A stretch of 64,000 bases of DNA, from positions 5,054,001-5,118,000 of the forward strand of contig NZ_LT629791.1 of NCBI RefSeq assembly GCF_900105925.1, in the 5' to 3' direction. A program made the translations under genes and the position numbers. Numbering within the stretch: the stretch's first letter is position 1; each line of letters opens with the position of its first letter. The stretch is from Jiangella alkaliphila. GTDB taxonomy: Bacteria; Actinomycetota; Actinomycetes; Jiangellales; Jiangellaceae. The notes beneath the pieces were generated by a model. It worked only from the letters and a program-made list of their open reading frames with translations. It had not been told where the DNA came from and made no database searches. Positions 26,010 through 34,891 of this stretch are shown piece after piece.

Positions 26010-26045
26010 GCGGCGGACGGCCTCCTCCGGGAGGTCGTCCGCCGC
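26010..26045 (+). terminator. 16-bp stem terminator after the secreted repeat protein gene
   Basis: Arms 26010-26025 and 26030-26045 pair fully apart from one G.U, around loop TCCG, 26 bp after the stop. It insulates the following mprA-like promoter. Confidence 0.75.
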
Positions 26046-26073
26046 AGTCGTTCTGCCACCTCACCTGGCGCGC

Positions 26074-26090
26074 TCTCAGGCGATTCTCAC
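26074..26090 (+). promoter_or_regulatory. Direct-repeat operator TCTCAG-N5-TCTCAC before the response regulator gene
   Basis: Half-sites at 26074-26079 and 26085-26090 are 11 bp apart (one helical turn), as expected for an OmpR/PhoB-type regulator. They lie 39 to 23 bases before ATG 26113, where a -35 element would be. The same repeat at the same distance precedes the protease gene at 28342, which points to autoregulation plus control of the protease. Confidence 0.65.
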
Positions 26091-26100
26091 CTCGGACGGG

Positions 26101-26106
26101 CAGACT
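26101..26106 (+). promoter_or_regulatory. -10-like hexamer CAGACT for the response regulator gene (leaderless)
   Basis: CAGACT, six bases, then ATG 26113, directly after the direct-repeat operator. Confidence 0.55.
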
Positions 26107-26112
26107 GAGGGC

Positions 26113-26802
26113 ATGCGAGTACTAGTCGTCGACGACGATCCTGGCGTGCGCGAGTCGCTGCGCCGGTCGCTGGCGTTCAACGGCTACCAGGTCGAGCTGG
26201 CCGGCGACGGCGAGGAGGCGCTGCGCGCCATCAGCGCAGACGCGCCCGACGCCGTCGTCCTGGACATCATGATGCCCCGCCTCGACGGCCTCGCGACCTG
26301 CCGCGCGCTCCGCGCCGCCGGCAACGACCTGCCCATCCTCATGCTCACCGCCCGCGACGAGGTCTCCGACCGCGTGTCCGGGCTCGACGCCGGCGCCGAC
26401 GACTACCTGCCCAAGCCGTTCGCCCTCGAGGAGCTGCTGGCCCGGCTGCGTGCGCTGCTGCGCCGCACCGCGCCGACCGCCGACCCCGCCGCCGGACGTC
26501 AGCTGCGCATGGGCGACCTCGTCCTCGACCCCGTCACGCGCGACGTCACCCGCGGCAGCCGCGCGATCCGGCTCACCCGCACCGAGTTCTCGCTGCTCGA
26601 GCTGCTGCTGCGGCACCCGCGGCAGGTGCTCACCCGCGACCGCATCCTCGAGGAGGTGTGGGGCTACGACTTCCCGACGACGGCGAACTCGCTGGAGGTG
26701 TACGTCGGGTACCTGCGCCGCAAGACCGAGGAGGGCGGCGAGCCGCGGCTCATCCACACCGTCCGCGGTGTCGGCTACGTCGCCCGCGAGGACCCGCCGT
26801 GA
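26113..26802 (+). CDS. mprA: OmpR-family response regulator (MprA-like)
   Basis: A 229-residue regulator. The receiver domain has acidic pocket residues DDD (7-9), phosphoacceptor D51 ('VVLDIMMP') and Lys in '[13 protein letters not shown]'. The winged-helix DNA-binding domain (about 130-227) has '[36 protein letters not shown]' and '[11 protein letters not shown]'. The histidine kinase gene overlaps its stop (GTGA) and an HtrA-type protease follows, the order of mycobacterial mprA-mprB-pepD, an envelope-stress system. Its promoter carries a direct-repeat operator shared with the protease. Confidence 0.92.
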   Translation: MRVLVVDDDPGVRESLRRSLAFNGYQVELAGDGEEALRAISADAPDAVVLDIMMPRLDGLATCRALRAAGNDLPILMLTARDEVSDRVSGLDAGADDYLPKPFALEELLARLRALLRRTAPTADPAAGRQLRMGDLVLDPVTRDVTRGSRAIRLTRTEFSLLELLLRHPRQVLTRDRILEEVWGYDFPTTANSLEVYVGYLRRKTEEGGEPRLIHTVRGVGYVAREDPP

Positions 26803-28301
26803 CCAGCGACGCCGCCCGCCGCGTCTGGTCGCCGGACAACATCGTCCCTCCCCCGCCGCCGCCCGGTACCAGCCGCGCCGCCGCTGGTGGCGCTGGTGGC
26901 GCGCCGGGCGACCCGCCCGGCGGCCGGTCCACGCCGGGGTTCGCGTCGCGGCTGTCGCTGCGCACGCGGGTCGGCGCCCTGGCCGCCCTCGGCGTCGGCC
27001 TGGCCGTCACGCTGACCGCCCTGGCGGCCTACCTCACCGTCTCGTCCCAGCTCCAGCAGAGCGTCGACGAGAACCTCCTCGACCGGGCCCGCCAGGCCGT
27101 CTCCACGACGCTCGGCGACCCCCGGCAGCTGGCCCAGGTGCCGGGTGCGGCGATCGTCGCCACGGACGTCCGCATCGCGCTGCTCCAAGCGAACGGCACC
27201 GCCATCGTCGCCAGCGGCGGCGACACGACGCCGCCCATGGGCGAAGCCGAACTGGAGGTGGCGCTCGGCCGGCAACCGCAGAGCGTGCGCACCGCTGACC
27301 TCGGTGGACAGCCCTATCGGGTCGTGGCGGTCCCCGCGGAGCAGGGTTTCGCCCTGGTGCTGGGCCAGTCGACCAAGGCGACCGACGAGGTGCTCGACCG
27401 GCTGCGGCTGGTGTCGTTCATCGCCGGCGGCGTCGGCATCGTGCTCGCGACGTGGGCCGGGCTGTCCATCGCGCGGGCCGGGCTGCGCCCCGTCCGGCAG
27501 CTCACCCAGGCCGCCGAGCACGTCGCCGCGACCGGGCAGCTCGAACCGATCGAGGTCACCGGCAGCGACGAGATCGCCCGGCTGGCGCACGCGTTCAACG
27601 CGATGCTGACGGCCCTGCGCGAGGCGAGGCTGCGGCAGTCGCGGCTGGTCGCCGACGCCGGGCACGAGCTGCGCACGCCGCTGACCAGCATGCGCACCAA
27701 CCTCGACCTGCTGGTGCAGAGCGAGGCCACCGGCGGACTGGCCCCGGCCGACCGCGCCCAGCTGATCGCCGACACCCGCGCCCAGGCCGTCGAGCTGTCC
27801 ACACTGGTCGGCGACCTCGTCGAGCTGTCCCGCGAGGACCCGCCGGCCGCGTCGCGTGAACAAGTCGACCTCGCCGACGTGGTCCGCGACGCGCTCGGCC
27901 GGGTGCGCCGCCGGGCCCCGGGCGTCGCGTTCGCCGCCGACCTGCACAGCTGGATCGTCCAGGGCGACGCCACCCAGCTCGGCCGCGCGGCCACGAACCT
28001 GCTCGACAACGCCGCCAAGTTCAGCCCGCCGCACGGCACCGTCACCGTGACCCTGCGCGACGGCGTCCTGGACGTCAGCGACGAGGGCCCGGGCATCGCC
28101 GAGGCCGACCTCACCCGCGTCTTCGACCGCTTCTACCGGTCGTCGGAGGCGCGCGGGCTGCCCGGCTCCGGGCTGGGGCTGGCCATCGTCAAGGCGGCGG
28201 CCGAGCGGCACGGCGGCAGCGTCGAGGCCGGCCGGGCCCTGTCCGGCGGCGCGCGCCTGACGATGCGGCTGCCGGGAGCTTCTTCGGCTGCTCTTGACTG
28301 A
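26799..28301 (+). CDS. mprB: Membrane sensor histidine kinase (MprB-like)
   Basis: A 500-residue kinase. A Pro/Gly-rich cytosolic N-terminus precedes TM1 (about 58-82, '[21 protein letters not shown]'), then a ~125-residue extracytoplasmic sensor domain, TM2 ('[21 protein letters not shown]'), a HAMP domain ('[16 protein letters not shown]'), the H-box '[20 protein letters not shown]', the N-box '[12 protein letters not shown]' and ATP-lid motifs '[11 protein letters not shown]' and '[10 protein letters not shown]'. GTG 26799 overlaps the regulator's stop. It should phosphorylate the regulator in response to envelope stress. Confidence 0.92.
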   Translation: MTSDAARRVWSPDNIVPPPPPPGTSRAAAGGAGGAPGDPPGGRSTPGFASRLSLRTRVGALAALGVGLAVTLTALAAYLTVSSQLQQSVDENLLDRARQAVSTTLGDPRQLAQVPGAAIVATDVRIALLQANGTAIVASGGDTTPPMGEAELEVALGRQPQSVRTADLGGQPYRVVAVPAEQGFALVLGQSTKATDEVLDRLRLVSFIAGGVGIVLATWAGLSIARAGLRPVRQLTQAAEHVAATGQLEPIEVTGSDEIARLAHAFNAMLTALREARLRQSRLVADAGHELRTPLTSMRTNLDLLVQSEATGGLAPADRAQLIADTRAQAVELSTLVGDLVELSREDPPAASREQVDLADVVRDALGRVRRRAPGVAFAADLHSWIVQGDATQLGRAATNLLDNAAKFSPPHGTVTVTLRDGVLDVSDEGPGIAEADLTRVFDRFYRSSEARGLPGSGLGLAIVKAAAERHGGSVEAGRALSGGARLTMRLPGASSAALD

Positions 28302-28302
28302 C

Positions 28303-28319
28303 TCTCAGCCTGCTCTCAG
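28303..28319 (+). promoter_or_regulatory. Direct-repeat operator TCTCAG-N5-TCTCAG before the protease gene
   Basis: Half-sites at 28303-28308 and 28314-28319, 39 to 23 bases before ATG 28342. Spacing and distance are the same as at the mprA-like promoter. Confidence 0.65.
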
Positions 28320-28329
28320 AGATGCCGGG

Positions 28330-28335
28330 CACGGT
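28330..28335 (+). promoter_or_regulatory. -10-like hexamer CACGGT for the protease gene (leaderless)
   Basis: CACGGT, six bases, then ATG 28342, directly after the direct repeat. Confidence 0.45.
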
Positions 28336-28341
28336 TGAGAC

Positions 28342-29760
28342 ATGGACGACGTGACCCGCAGCACCACCCCCGGCGAGCCCGAGGGCTCGGCCAGCACCAC
28401 GACGCTACCGACCGCACCCGTGCCCCCGCCGCCCGCGGGCACGCCGGCCGACACCGTCCCCACGACCCCGGCCGCCACCCCCGCACCCGCCGCGGCACCC
28501 ACCCCCGCACACACCACCGAGCTGCCGCGCAGCGGCTGGTCCACGCCGCCGTCCGGCGAGCAGGCCACCGGCGCGGTGCCCACCGAGGCCGGCGCGGCCG
28601 GCTCCCCGCCGCCGCACGAGCCGCCGTCCGAGCACGACCGCCAGCCCGAGCCCAAGCGCCGTCGCGCCCCGCTCGTGCTGGCCGGCGTCGCGCTCGGCGC
28701 GATCATCGGCGGCGGTGCCGGCGCGGCCGTCGTCGCGGTCGCCGGTGACGACGACGGCGGCGACGACGCCGGCAGCCCGGTGAGCCGCAGCGACCTGAGC
28801 AGCGACTCCGGCAGCAACAGCGGCCAGCAGGCCTCGAACGCGACCGGCGTCCAGGCCGTCGCCGCGGACCTGCTGCCCAGCGTCGTGTCGATCACCGTGC
28901 AGAGCCAGTTCGGCGAGGCCGGCGGCACCGGCTTCATCATCTCCTCCGACGGCGAGATCGTCACGAACAACCACGTGGTCGAGGGCGTCGGCGACGGCGG
29001 CACCGTCCAGGTGACGTTCTCCGACGGCACCACGGCGGACGCCGAGGTCGTCGGCACCGACCCGCTCACCGACCTCGCCGTCATCAAGGCGCAGGACGTG
29101 TCCGACCTGCAGCCGGCCGAGCTGGGCAACTCCGGCGACCTCGCCGTCGGCCAGCAGGTCGTCGCGATCGGCTCGCCGCTCGGCCTGGACGGCACCGTCA
29201 CCACTGGCATCGTGTCCTCGCTGAACCGCCCGATGGCGGCCAGCAGCGAGGGGCAGCCGCAGGCCGGGGTCAACTCCGTCATCGACGCCATCCAGACCGA
29301 CGCCCCGATCAACCCGGGCAACTCGGGCGGGCCGCTGGTCAACCTGGACGGCCAGGTCGTCGGCATCAACAGCGCGATCCTCACCACCGGCACCGACAGC
29401 GGCTCGATCGGCCTCGGCTTCTCCATCCCGATCGACCAGGCCAAGCCGATCATCGAGGAGCTGCGCAGCGGCGAGCAGCCCACGCACGCGCAGATCGGCG
29501 TGGGCGTCGGCGACGCCCAGGGCGACGTCCGCGGCGCCGAGATCGCCCAGGTCAACGATGGCAGCGCCGGCGCCGAGGCCGGACTGCAGGAGGGTGACGT
29601 CGTCACCCGCGTCGGCGACCGCGTCATCACCGACGCGACCTCCCTGATCGCGGCCGTCCGGTCGCACCGTCCCGGCGACGAGATCGAGCTCACCTACGTG
29701 CGCGACGGCCAGGAGAGCACCGCCACGGTGACCCTGGGCAGCGACGCACAGACCAGCTGA
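28342..29760 (+). CDS. pepD: Membrane-anchored HtrA/PepD-type serine protease with PDZ domain
   Basis: A 472-residue S1C protease. A Pro/Ala/Thr-rich cytosolic region of ~110 residues precedes one transmembrane segment ('PLVLAGVALGAIIGGGAGAAVVAVA'). The external trypsin-like domain has the catalytic triad: His in 'VTNNHVVEG', Asp in 'PLTDLAVIK' and Ser in 'NPGNSGGPLVN'. One PDZ domain follows ('HAQIGVGVGDAQ' to 'IELTYVRDGQ'). It should degrade or refold misfolded proteins outside the membrane. It follows mprB but has its own promoter with the shared direct repeat. Confidence 0.93.
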   Translation: MDDVTRSTTPGEPEGSASTTTLPTAPVPPPPAGTPADTVPTTPAATPAPAAAPTPAHTTELPRSGWSTPPSGEQATGAVPTEAGAAGSPPPHEPPSEHDRQPEPKRRRAPLVLAGVALGAIIGGGAGAAVVAVAGDDDGGDDAGSPVSRSDLSSDSGSNSGQQASNATGVQAVAADLLPSVVSITVQSQFGEAGGTGFIISSDGEIVTNNHVVEGVGDGGTVQVTFSDGTTADAEVVGTDPLTDLAVIKAQDVSDLQPAELGNSGDLAVGQQVVAIGSPLGLDGTVTTGIVSSLNRPMAASSEGQPQAGVNSVIDAIQTDAPINPGNSGGPLVNLDGQVVGINSAILTTGTDSGSIGLGFSIPIDQAKPIIEELRSGEQPTHAQIGVGVGDAQGDVRGAEIAQVNDGSAGAEAGLQEGDVVTRVGDRVITDATSLIAAVRSHRPGDEIELTYVRDGQESTATVTLGSDAQTS

Positions 29761-29786
29761 GCCACGCCGTCGTCCGGTGGTAAGGG

Positions 29787-29824
29787 CGCCCCCGAGAGCA
29801 CTGGTGCGTGTGTTCTCGGGGGCG
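29787..29824 (+). terminator. Hairpin terminator after the protease gene
   Basis: Arms 29787-29801 and 29810-29824 (15 bp, one G.U) around an eight-base loop. A short TTT follows at 29831. Confidence 0.75.
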
Positions 29825-29848
29825 TCGCCGTTTGTCAGTGGCAGGCGG

Positions 29849-29854
29849 CAGACT
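29849..29854 (+). promoter_or_regulatory. -10-like hexamer CAGACT for the DNA ligase gene (leaderless)
   Basis: CAGACT, six bases, then GTG 29861. No Shine-Dalgarno sequence is present. Confidence 0.5.
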
Positions 29855-29860
29855 GGGGAC

Positions 29861-31405
29861 GTGCTGTTGAAGGACGTCGCCGACACCTCCGCCGCCGTCG
29901 CCGGGGTCTCCGGGCGGCTGGCGAAGATCGACCTGCTGGCCGGCTGCCTGCGCCGGGCCGCGCCGGCCGAGGTCGAGGTCGTGGCCGGTTACCTGGCCGG
30001 TGAGCTGCGCCAGCGCCGCACCGGGCTGGGCTACGCGTCCCTGCGGGACATACCGCCGCCGGCCGAGTCGCCGTCGCTCGAGGTGCTCGAGGTCGACGCC
30101 GCGTTCGCCGCCGTCGCCGAGCTGTCCGGCAAGGGGTCCACGGGTGCGCGGCGCGAGCGCTTCCGCGAGCTGCTGGCCCGCTCCACGGCGGCTGAGCAGC
30201 GGCTGCTGGCCGGGCTGGTCTCCGGCGAGCTGCGCCAGGGCGCCCTCGACGGCGTCCTCACCGAGGCCGTCGCCCGGGCCGCCGACGTGCCGTCGGCCGA
30301 GGTGCGCCGCGCGGTCACGGTCGCGGGGGCCCTGGTGCCCGTGGCGGCCGCGGTGCTGGCGTCCGGGGCCGACGGGCTGGCGCGGTTCCGGCTCACCGTC
30401 GGGTCGCCGCTGCGGCCCATGCTGGCATCCCCCGCGCCCGACATCGCCGAGGCGCTCGAACGCACCGGCGAGGCCGCCGTCGAATGGAAGGTCGACGGCG
30501 TCCGGGTCCAGATCCACCGCGACGGCACCGACGTCGCCGTGTTCACCCGCACGCTCGACGACATCACCGGCCAGGTCCCCGAGCTGGTCGAGGCGGCCCT
30601 GGCGCTCCCCGTCCGCTCGGCCGTGCTCGACGGCGAGACCATCGCGCTCGACCCGTCCGGGCGGCCGCTCCCCTTCCAACGCACCGGCTCACGGGTCAGC
30701 AGCCGGGTCGACGTCGCGACGGCGCGGGCCAAGACGCCGCTCTCGCTCTTCGTCTTCGACGTCCTGCATGTCGACGGCGCCGACCTCATCGGCGCGCCCG
30801 GCACCGAGCGCTGGGCCGCCCTCTCCGCCGTCGTGCCGGCGTCGGCCCGGGTGCCGCGGCTGGTCACGGGGTCGGTCGACGAGGCGCAGGCGTTCTTCTC
30901 CGACGCGATCGCCCAGGGCCACGAGGGCGTCATCGTCAAGGGGCTCGACGTCCCCTACGAGGCCGGCCGGCGCGGTTCGGGCTGGCTCAAGGTGAAGCCG
31001 CGGCACACCCTCGACCTCGCCATCCTCGCCGCCGAGTGGGGCCACGGGCGGCGGCAGGGCTGGCTGTCCAACCTGCATCTGGGGGCGCTCGATCCGGCCG
31101 GCACGTACGGGCCGGCCGGCGGCTGGGTGATGCTGGGAAAGACGTTCAAGGGCCTGACCGACGCGATGCTGACGTGGCAGACGGCTGAGCTGCGGTCGCT
31201 CGCCGTCGGGGGTACTGAGGAGTGGGTGGTTCGGGTGCGGCCTGAGCTGCTCGTCGAGATCGCCTTCGACGGCGTCCAGACATCGCCGCGCTATCCAGCG
31301 GGCGTGGCGTTGCGGTTCGCCCGAGTGCTGCGGCATCGCCCCGACAAGCCGGCCGCCGAGGCCGACACGATCGAGTCGGTGTTGAAGATCCGGGGGCCTG
31401 GCTAG
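29861..31405 (+). CDS. ligB: ATP-dependent DNA ligase (LigB type)
   Basis: A 514-residue ligase. The N-terminal DNA-binding domain (1-180) is followed by the nucleotidyltransferase core with AMP-accepting K210 ('VEWKVDGVRVQ'), 'LDGETIAL', 'LSLFVFDVLHVDG', 'HEGVIVKGLD' and 'RGSGWLKVKP', i.e. motifs I, III, IIIa, IV and V. The C-terminal OB-fold runs from ~415. The start 'LLKDVADTSAAVAGVSGRLAKI' matches LigB proteins, supporting GTG 29861. It is a second ligase besides the NAD-dependent LigA that bacteria require. There is no polymerase or Ku gene beside it, so it is not a LigD-type NHEJ unit. Confidence 0.93.
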   Translation: MLLKDVADTSAAVAGVSGRLAKIDLLAGCLRRAAPAEVEVVAGYLAGELRQRRTGLGYASLRDIPPPAESPSLEVLEVDAAFAAVAELSGKGSTGARRERFRELLARSTAAEQRLLAGLVSGELRQGALDGVLTEAVARAADVPSAEVRRAVTVAGALVPVAAAVLASGADGLARFRLTVGSPLRPMLASPAPDIAEALERTGEAAVEWKVDGVRVQIHRDGTDVAVFTRTLDDITGQVPELVEAALALPVRSAVLDGETIALDPSGRPLPFQRTGSRVSSRVDVATARAKTPLSLFVFDVLHVDGADLIGAPGTERWAALSAVVPASARVPRLVTGSVDEAQAFFSDAIAQGHEGVIVKGLDVPYEAGRRGSGWLKVKPRHTLDLAILAAEWGHGRRQGWLSNLHLGALDPAGTYGPAGGWVMLGKTFKGLTDAMLTWQTAELRSLAVGGTEEWVVRVRPELLVEIAFDGVQTSPRYPAGVALRFARVLRHRPDKPAAEADTIESVLKIRGPG

Positions 31406-31429
31406 AGGCCTGCCCGTTCATGGGGAAGG

Positions 31430-32191
31430 TCAGCGGCCGCCGCTGATGCCGCGGTGGGCCTGAGCGAGCCGCTCCATGCCGTCCGCCAGCACCTCGACGC
31501 CGGTGTGGTCGGACGACCGCAGCAGCAGCCCTGCCGCTTCCCACAGCGCCGTCTGGACGGCGTTGCCGGTCTGGTCGTCGGCGGCGGCCGTCGCGGCGGT
31601 CTCGAGGCCGGTGGTGGCGTCGACGAGGCGGGACCAGGCGGTGGGGGCGTAGCGGCCGGTCACGACGCGGACCCGCTCGCCCTCCTTGAGGACGGCGTCG
31701 CGCTCGCGGTCGAACAGGTACTGGCCGAGGGCCGCGCCGCCAACGCCACCGCCGGCGAGGCCGACCAGTGCGCCGACGATCGCGCCGATGGGGCCGAGGC
31801 CGATCAGCAGCGCCACCACAATCAGTAGCACCGCGCCGACCGCCGCGCCGGCGATGGCCGGGACGAGCTGGTGGCGGCGCAGCCCGATGCCGACGACCTG
31901 GAACATCGGCGCCGGCTGGGCGAGCGCCTCGGCCACGCGGTCACGCAGCGGCTGGTCGTTGAGACCGGGCCGCAGCACCGCGAACGTCTCGGGGACCGCC
32001 TGACCCGACGTGGCCGCATGCGAGGGCCGGCCCGACGTCCACCGGACGGCGCCCCAGGGTCGCTTCTCGACGACGTTGGGCAGCCACGAGCCACGTTTGG
32101 CCTTCAGCCGGTCGACGATCTCCTGCTGCTGCTCCCAGGCCTGCGACCACTCCCACTCCTTCATGGCGCTCAGCGGGTGCGGTCGACTCAT
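31430..32191 (-). CDS. Unknown membrane protein with glycine-zipper hairpin
   Basis: A 253-residue protein not assigned to a named family. The N-terminal half is polar. A central hydrophobic hairpin (about 120-165, 'LVPAIAGAAVGAVLLIVVALLIGLGPIG', then 'AIVGALVGLAGGGVGGAALG') has GxxxG repeats typical of glycine-zipper oligomerising membrane segments. The C-terminal ~90 residues are helical. ATG 32189-32191 was chosen because GGAGAGAAG lies upstream. It is convergent with the DNA ligase gene. Stress-related membrane proteins often have such zippers, but no role can be claimed. Confidence 0.75.
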   Translation of the reverse strand: MSRPHPLSAMKEWEWSQAWEQQQEIVDRLKAKRGSWLPNVVEKRPWGAVRWTSGRPSHAATSGQAVPETFAVLRPGLNDQPLRDRVAEALAQPAPMFQVVGIGLRRHQLVPAIAGAAVGAVLLIVVALLIGLGPIGAIVGALVGLAGGGVGGAALGQYLFDRERDAVLKEGERVRVVTGRYAPTAWSRLVDATTGLETAATAAADDQTGNAVQTALWEAAGLLLRSSDHTGVEVLADGMERLAQAHRGISGGR

Positions 32192-32366
32192 CTCGATCTT
32201 CTCTCCATCGTGATCGTTCACCAGGGTGGATGCTGCCCGTCCCCCGAACGAGACTGTTCGAAGCCTACCCAACGCGCCACCAAGATCATGTGGTCCATCC
32301 GGACATAAATGTCTGATCTTGCCCACTACGGCTCCCCCGCACGCACCGGGCCGCCCACCCGGCCGT

Positions 32367-32372
32367 TACGGT
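32367..32372 (+). promoter_or_regulatory. -10-like hexamer TACGGT for SURF1-like gene (leaderless)
   Basis: TACGGT, six bases, then GTG 32379. The same hexamer and spacing recur before 40685 and 55260. Confidence 0.55.
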
Positions 32373-32378
32373 GTGGGT

Positions 32379-33188
32379 GTGTATCGGTTCCTGCTGACGC
32401 CTCGCTGGCTGCTGCTGCACGGGGTCGCGATGGCGGCGGTGGCCGGCTGCCTGCTGCTCGGCTGGTGGCAGGCCGACGTCTACCAGGACAGCCACGGACG
32501 GCACGAACTGCGCGACCGCGAGCCGGTCGCCGTTGCCGAGCTGGCGTCGCCCGGGGCGGAACTGGGCGACGGCGCCGACCGGCAGGTCGTGGCCACCGGC
32601 ACGTACCTGGCCGGCCAGCAGCAGATCGTCCCGGGCCGGGTGCACGACGGCACGCTCGGGTCGTTCGTCGTCACGCCGCTGGAGACGGACGACGGCATGG
32701 TGGTGCCGGTGCTGCGCGGCTGGGTCGACGACCCCGAGGACGCGGGCGCCGCCGTCCCGGCGGGCGAGGTCACCGTCACCGGCTACCTGCTGCCGCCCGA
32801 GACGTCCGACCACGCGACCGTCCGCACCGGCCAGCAGCTCGACGACGGCCGCATGGCCTACATCGCGCCGGACCAGCTGGCCCAGCGCGCCGGCGTGAGC
32901 GAGGCCACGGCGCTGCACGGCTACCTGCTGCTGCGCGACGAGTCGCCGGCGCCGGCCGCCGCGCCCGTCGCGCTCGACGTCGACACCGTCGCCCCGATCC
33001 GCGACGTCAGCCCGTGGCAGAACCTCTCCTACTGGGCGCAGTGGTGGGTGTTCGCGCTGGCCGCGGTGGTGTTCTGGGTGAGCATCGTCCGCAACGGCGT
33101 CCGCACCCGCCGGCGCGCGGACACCCCGTCCACGACGAGCAGGGGTGACGACGTCAGCGCACCCGCTCCGTCTCACGCGCCTTCCTGA
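32379..33188 (+). CDS. SURF1-like cytochrome oxidase biogenesis protein
   Basis: A 269-residue membrane protein with the SURF1 topology: TM1 at about 6-28 ('PRWLLLHGVAMAAVAGCLLLGWWQ'), an extracytoplasmic beta-rich domain with 'VVATGTYLAGQQQIVPGRV' and 'VVPVLRGWVDDP', and TM2 near 215-240 ('NLSYWAQWWVFALAAVVFWVSIVRN'). SURF1 helps assemble haem-copper oxidase. GTG 32379 is supported by the TACGGT spacing; GTG 32373 is an alternative. Its tail overlaps the convergent DUF3817 gene by 35 bp. Confidence 0.88.
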   Translation: MYRFLLTPRWLLLHGVAMAAVAGCLLLGWWQADVYQDSHGRHELRDREPVAVAELASPGAELGDGADRQVVATGTYLAGQQQIVPGRVHDGTLGSFVVTPLETDDGMVVPVLRGWVDDPEDAGAAVPAGEVTVTGYLLPPETSDHATVRTGQQLDDGRMAYIAPDQLAQRAGVSEATALHGYLLLRDESPAPAAAPVALDVDTVAPIRDVSPWQNLSYWAQWWVFALAAVVFWVSIVRNGVRTRRRADTPSTTSRGDDVSAPAPSHAPS

Positions 33189-33465
33189 CGACGAACCGCT
33201 CGGCGAAGAACGACGCGAACGGCACCGTGCCTGCGAGCGCGACCAGCACTGCCCAGCTGGCCTTCCAGCCGCGCTGGTGCACGAGCAGCCCGGTGGCGAT
33301 CAGGTAGATCACGTACAGCCAGCCGTGGATCGGCGACACCGTGCGGCTCATGGTGGCGTCATCGGCCGGGCCGTAGCGGACGAACATCGCCACGCACAGC
33401 AGGAGCAGCACCACACCCGTGGTGTAGGCCATGACGCGGTAGAAGGGCAGGGCATCTCGGCGCAC
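33154..33465 (-). CDS. DUF3817 family membrane protein
   Basis: A 103-residue protein with three hydrophobic helices: 'VMAYTTGVVLLLLCVAMFV', 'IHGWLYVIYLIATGLLV' and 'WAVLVALAGTVPFASFF'. 'SPIHGWLY' and 'GTVPFASFFAERFV' are typical of DUF3817, often found near cytochrome-oxidase-type genes in actinobacteria. The GTG start (33463-33465) lies six bases after TAGGCT. The overlap with the SURF1-like tail is probably real because both frames show good codon use. Function unknown. Confidence 0.88.
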   Translation of the reverse strand: MRRDALPFYRVMAYTTGVVLLLLCVAMFVRYGPADDATMSRTVSPIHGWLYVIYLIATGLLVHQRGWKASWAVLVALAGTVPFASFFAERFVVRKARETERVR

Positions 33466-33471
33466 CCCGTG

Positions 33472-33477
33472 AGCCTA
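33472..33477 (-). promoter_or_regulatory. -10-like hexamer TAGGCT for DUF3817 (leaderless)
   Basis: Minus-strand TAGGCT, six bases, then GTG 33465. Confidence 0.55.
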
Positions 33478-33487
33478 GCCCTGCCGG

Positions 33488-34891
33488 TCAGAGCCCCAGC
33501 AGCCGGTACGCCTCGACGACGCCGGTCTTGCCCTTGACCTCCAGGCCCTCGACCCGCTCGGTCCGCGCACCAGGTAGCCGCCGAGCCGTCTCGGCGCCGA
33601 TCAGCACCCCGCCGACAGGTGCGGCGCTCTCGAGCCGGGCGGCGAGGTTGACGGCGTCGCCGATGACGGTGAACGTGCGGCCGCCGGCCGTGCCGAGGAT
33701 GCCGACGGCGACCTCGCCCGTATTGACGCCGACGCGGAAGCGCGGCCAGCCGGGGTGCTGAGCCGCCACCGTCGCCGTCGCCGCCTGGATCGCCAGAGCC
33801 GCCGCGGCCGCCCGTCGCGCGTGGTCGGGCTGGTCACCGTCGCGGTTGAAGGTCACCATGAGCGCGTCGCCGACCAGCCGGTCGACGGTGCCGCCGTGCT
33901 GCTCGACCACGGGCGGGATGGCGATGGTGAAGTACTCGTTGAGCATCTGCGTGACGTCCTGCGGGCGGGTGCGCTCGGAGAACGACGTGAATCCCTGCAG
34001 GTCGGCGAAGAGCACGCTGAGCTCGCGCGTCCCCTTCGCGGTGTCGCCGAGGTAGAGACTGGCGAACCGCTCCTCGTGCCACTGCCGGTGCGCGCTCACG
34101 GCGACCAGCGCGAACGCCGCGAGCATCAGCAGGTGCCACTCCCACCAGCTGGCGTGCCAGTTGCGGCCCAGCGCCACCGCAACCGACGCCTCGGCGAGCA
34201 GCACGAACGCCGCCGCCATGGCCATGAGCAGGGTCACCGAGCCGGGGTGGCTGGGCAGCCGCAGGTACTGGACGACGGCGAACGCATACAGCAGCAGCGC
34301 GGCCACCGCGAGCCAGACCAGCGGGCCGGACGCCCGTTCCGGCGGCGCGGGGTCGTCCAGCGGCGCCAGTCCGCCCACCGACGCCGCGCCCCACAGCACC
34401 AGCACGGCCAGCAGGCCGCCGCGGATCAGGTGCGCCCGGCGCATCACCGCGTGCGCCCGGCCACCGGCCAGCTCCGTCGCCGACGCCGCCGCGAACATCG
34501 CCGCCACCAGCAGCCCGACCGGCGTGGCCAGCGCGAACCCAGCGTTGGGCGAGTCGAGCAGCACGCCGGGGGTCGCCAGCGCGTGCAACCCGAGGAACCC
34601 GGCCGCCGACAGGAACGCCAGCGAGACCAGGAAGACGCGGGCGTCGTTGCGACGACGCGCAGCCGTCCCCGTCGCGTAGGCCAGCGCCGTGCTCAGTGCC
34701 GCCGCACCCAGCACCAGCCAGAAGTGTGCCGGGTGGTGCTGCCACCGCACGTCCCAGTCCGGCATCGCCAGCAGCACGAACAGCCCGGCCAGCGGGAGCG
34801 CGAGCAGCAGCGCCGTCGTGCCGAGCCGAGGCGCGACGGTGCGGGCCGGCGGGTCGGCGGGCGACGGCGGGTCCGCGGGCTGCTCCGTCAC
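33488..34891 (-). CDS. Membrane-bound class III adenylate/guanylate cyclase
   Basis: A 467-residue protein. The N-terminal ~270 residues have six or seven hydrophobic helices ('LALPLAGLFVLLA' onward). The C-terminal cyclase domain (about 285-465) has 'LSVLFADLQGFTSFSE' with the first metal Asp, 'GTVDRLVGDALMVTF', and 'FTVIGDAVNLAARLE' with the Asn/Arg transition-state residues. It should make cAMP or cGMP at the membrane. GTG 34891 overlaps the stop of the upstream flavoprotein gene (GTGA), so the two are translationally coupled. Confidence 0.9.
   Translation of the reverse strand: MTEQPADPPSPADPPARTVAPRLGTTALLLALPLAGLFVLLAMPDWDVRWQHHPAHFWLVLGAAALSTALAYATGTAARRRNDARVFLVSLAFLSAAGFLGLHALATPGVLLDSPNAGFALATPVGLLVAAMFAAASATELAGGRAHAVMRRAHLIRGGLLAVLVLWGAASVGGLAPLDDPAPPERASGPLVWLAVAALLLYAFAVVQYLRLPSHPGSVTLLMAMAAAFVLLAEASVAVALGRNWHASWWEWHLLMLAAFALVAVSAHRQWHEERFASLYLGDTAKGTRELSVLFADLQGFTSFSERTRPQDVTQMLNEYFTIAIPPVVEQHGGTVDRLVGDALMVTFNRDGDQPDHARRAAAAALAIQAATATVAAQHPGWPRFRVGVNTGEVAVGILGTAGGRTFTVIGDAVNLAARLESAAPVGGVLIGAETARRLPGARTERVEGLEVKGKTGVVEAYRLLGL

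Noticed and set aside
32281..32321. Hairpin CAAGATCA/TGATCTTG before the SURF1-like gene as terminator
   Set aside because: The inner part pairs poorly; only the outer 8 bp match, so it is mentioned only as a possible relative of the other palindromes.
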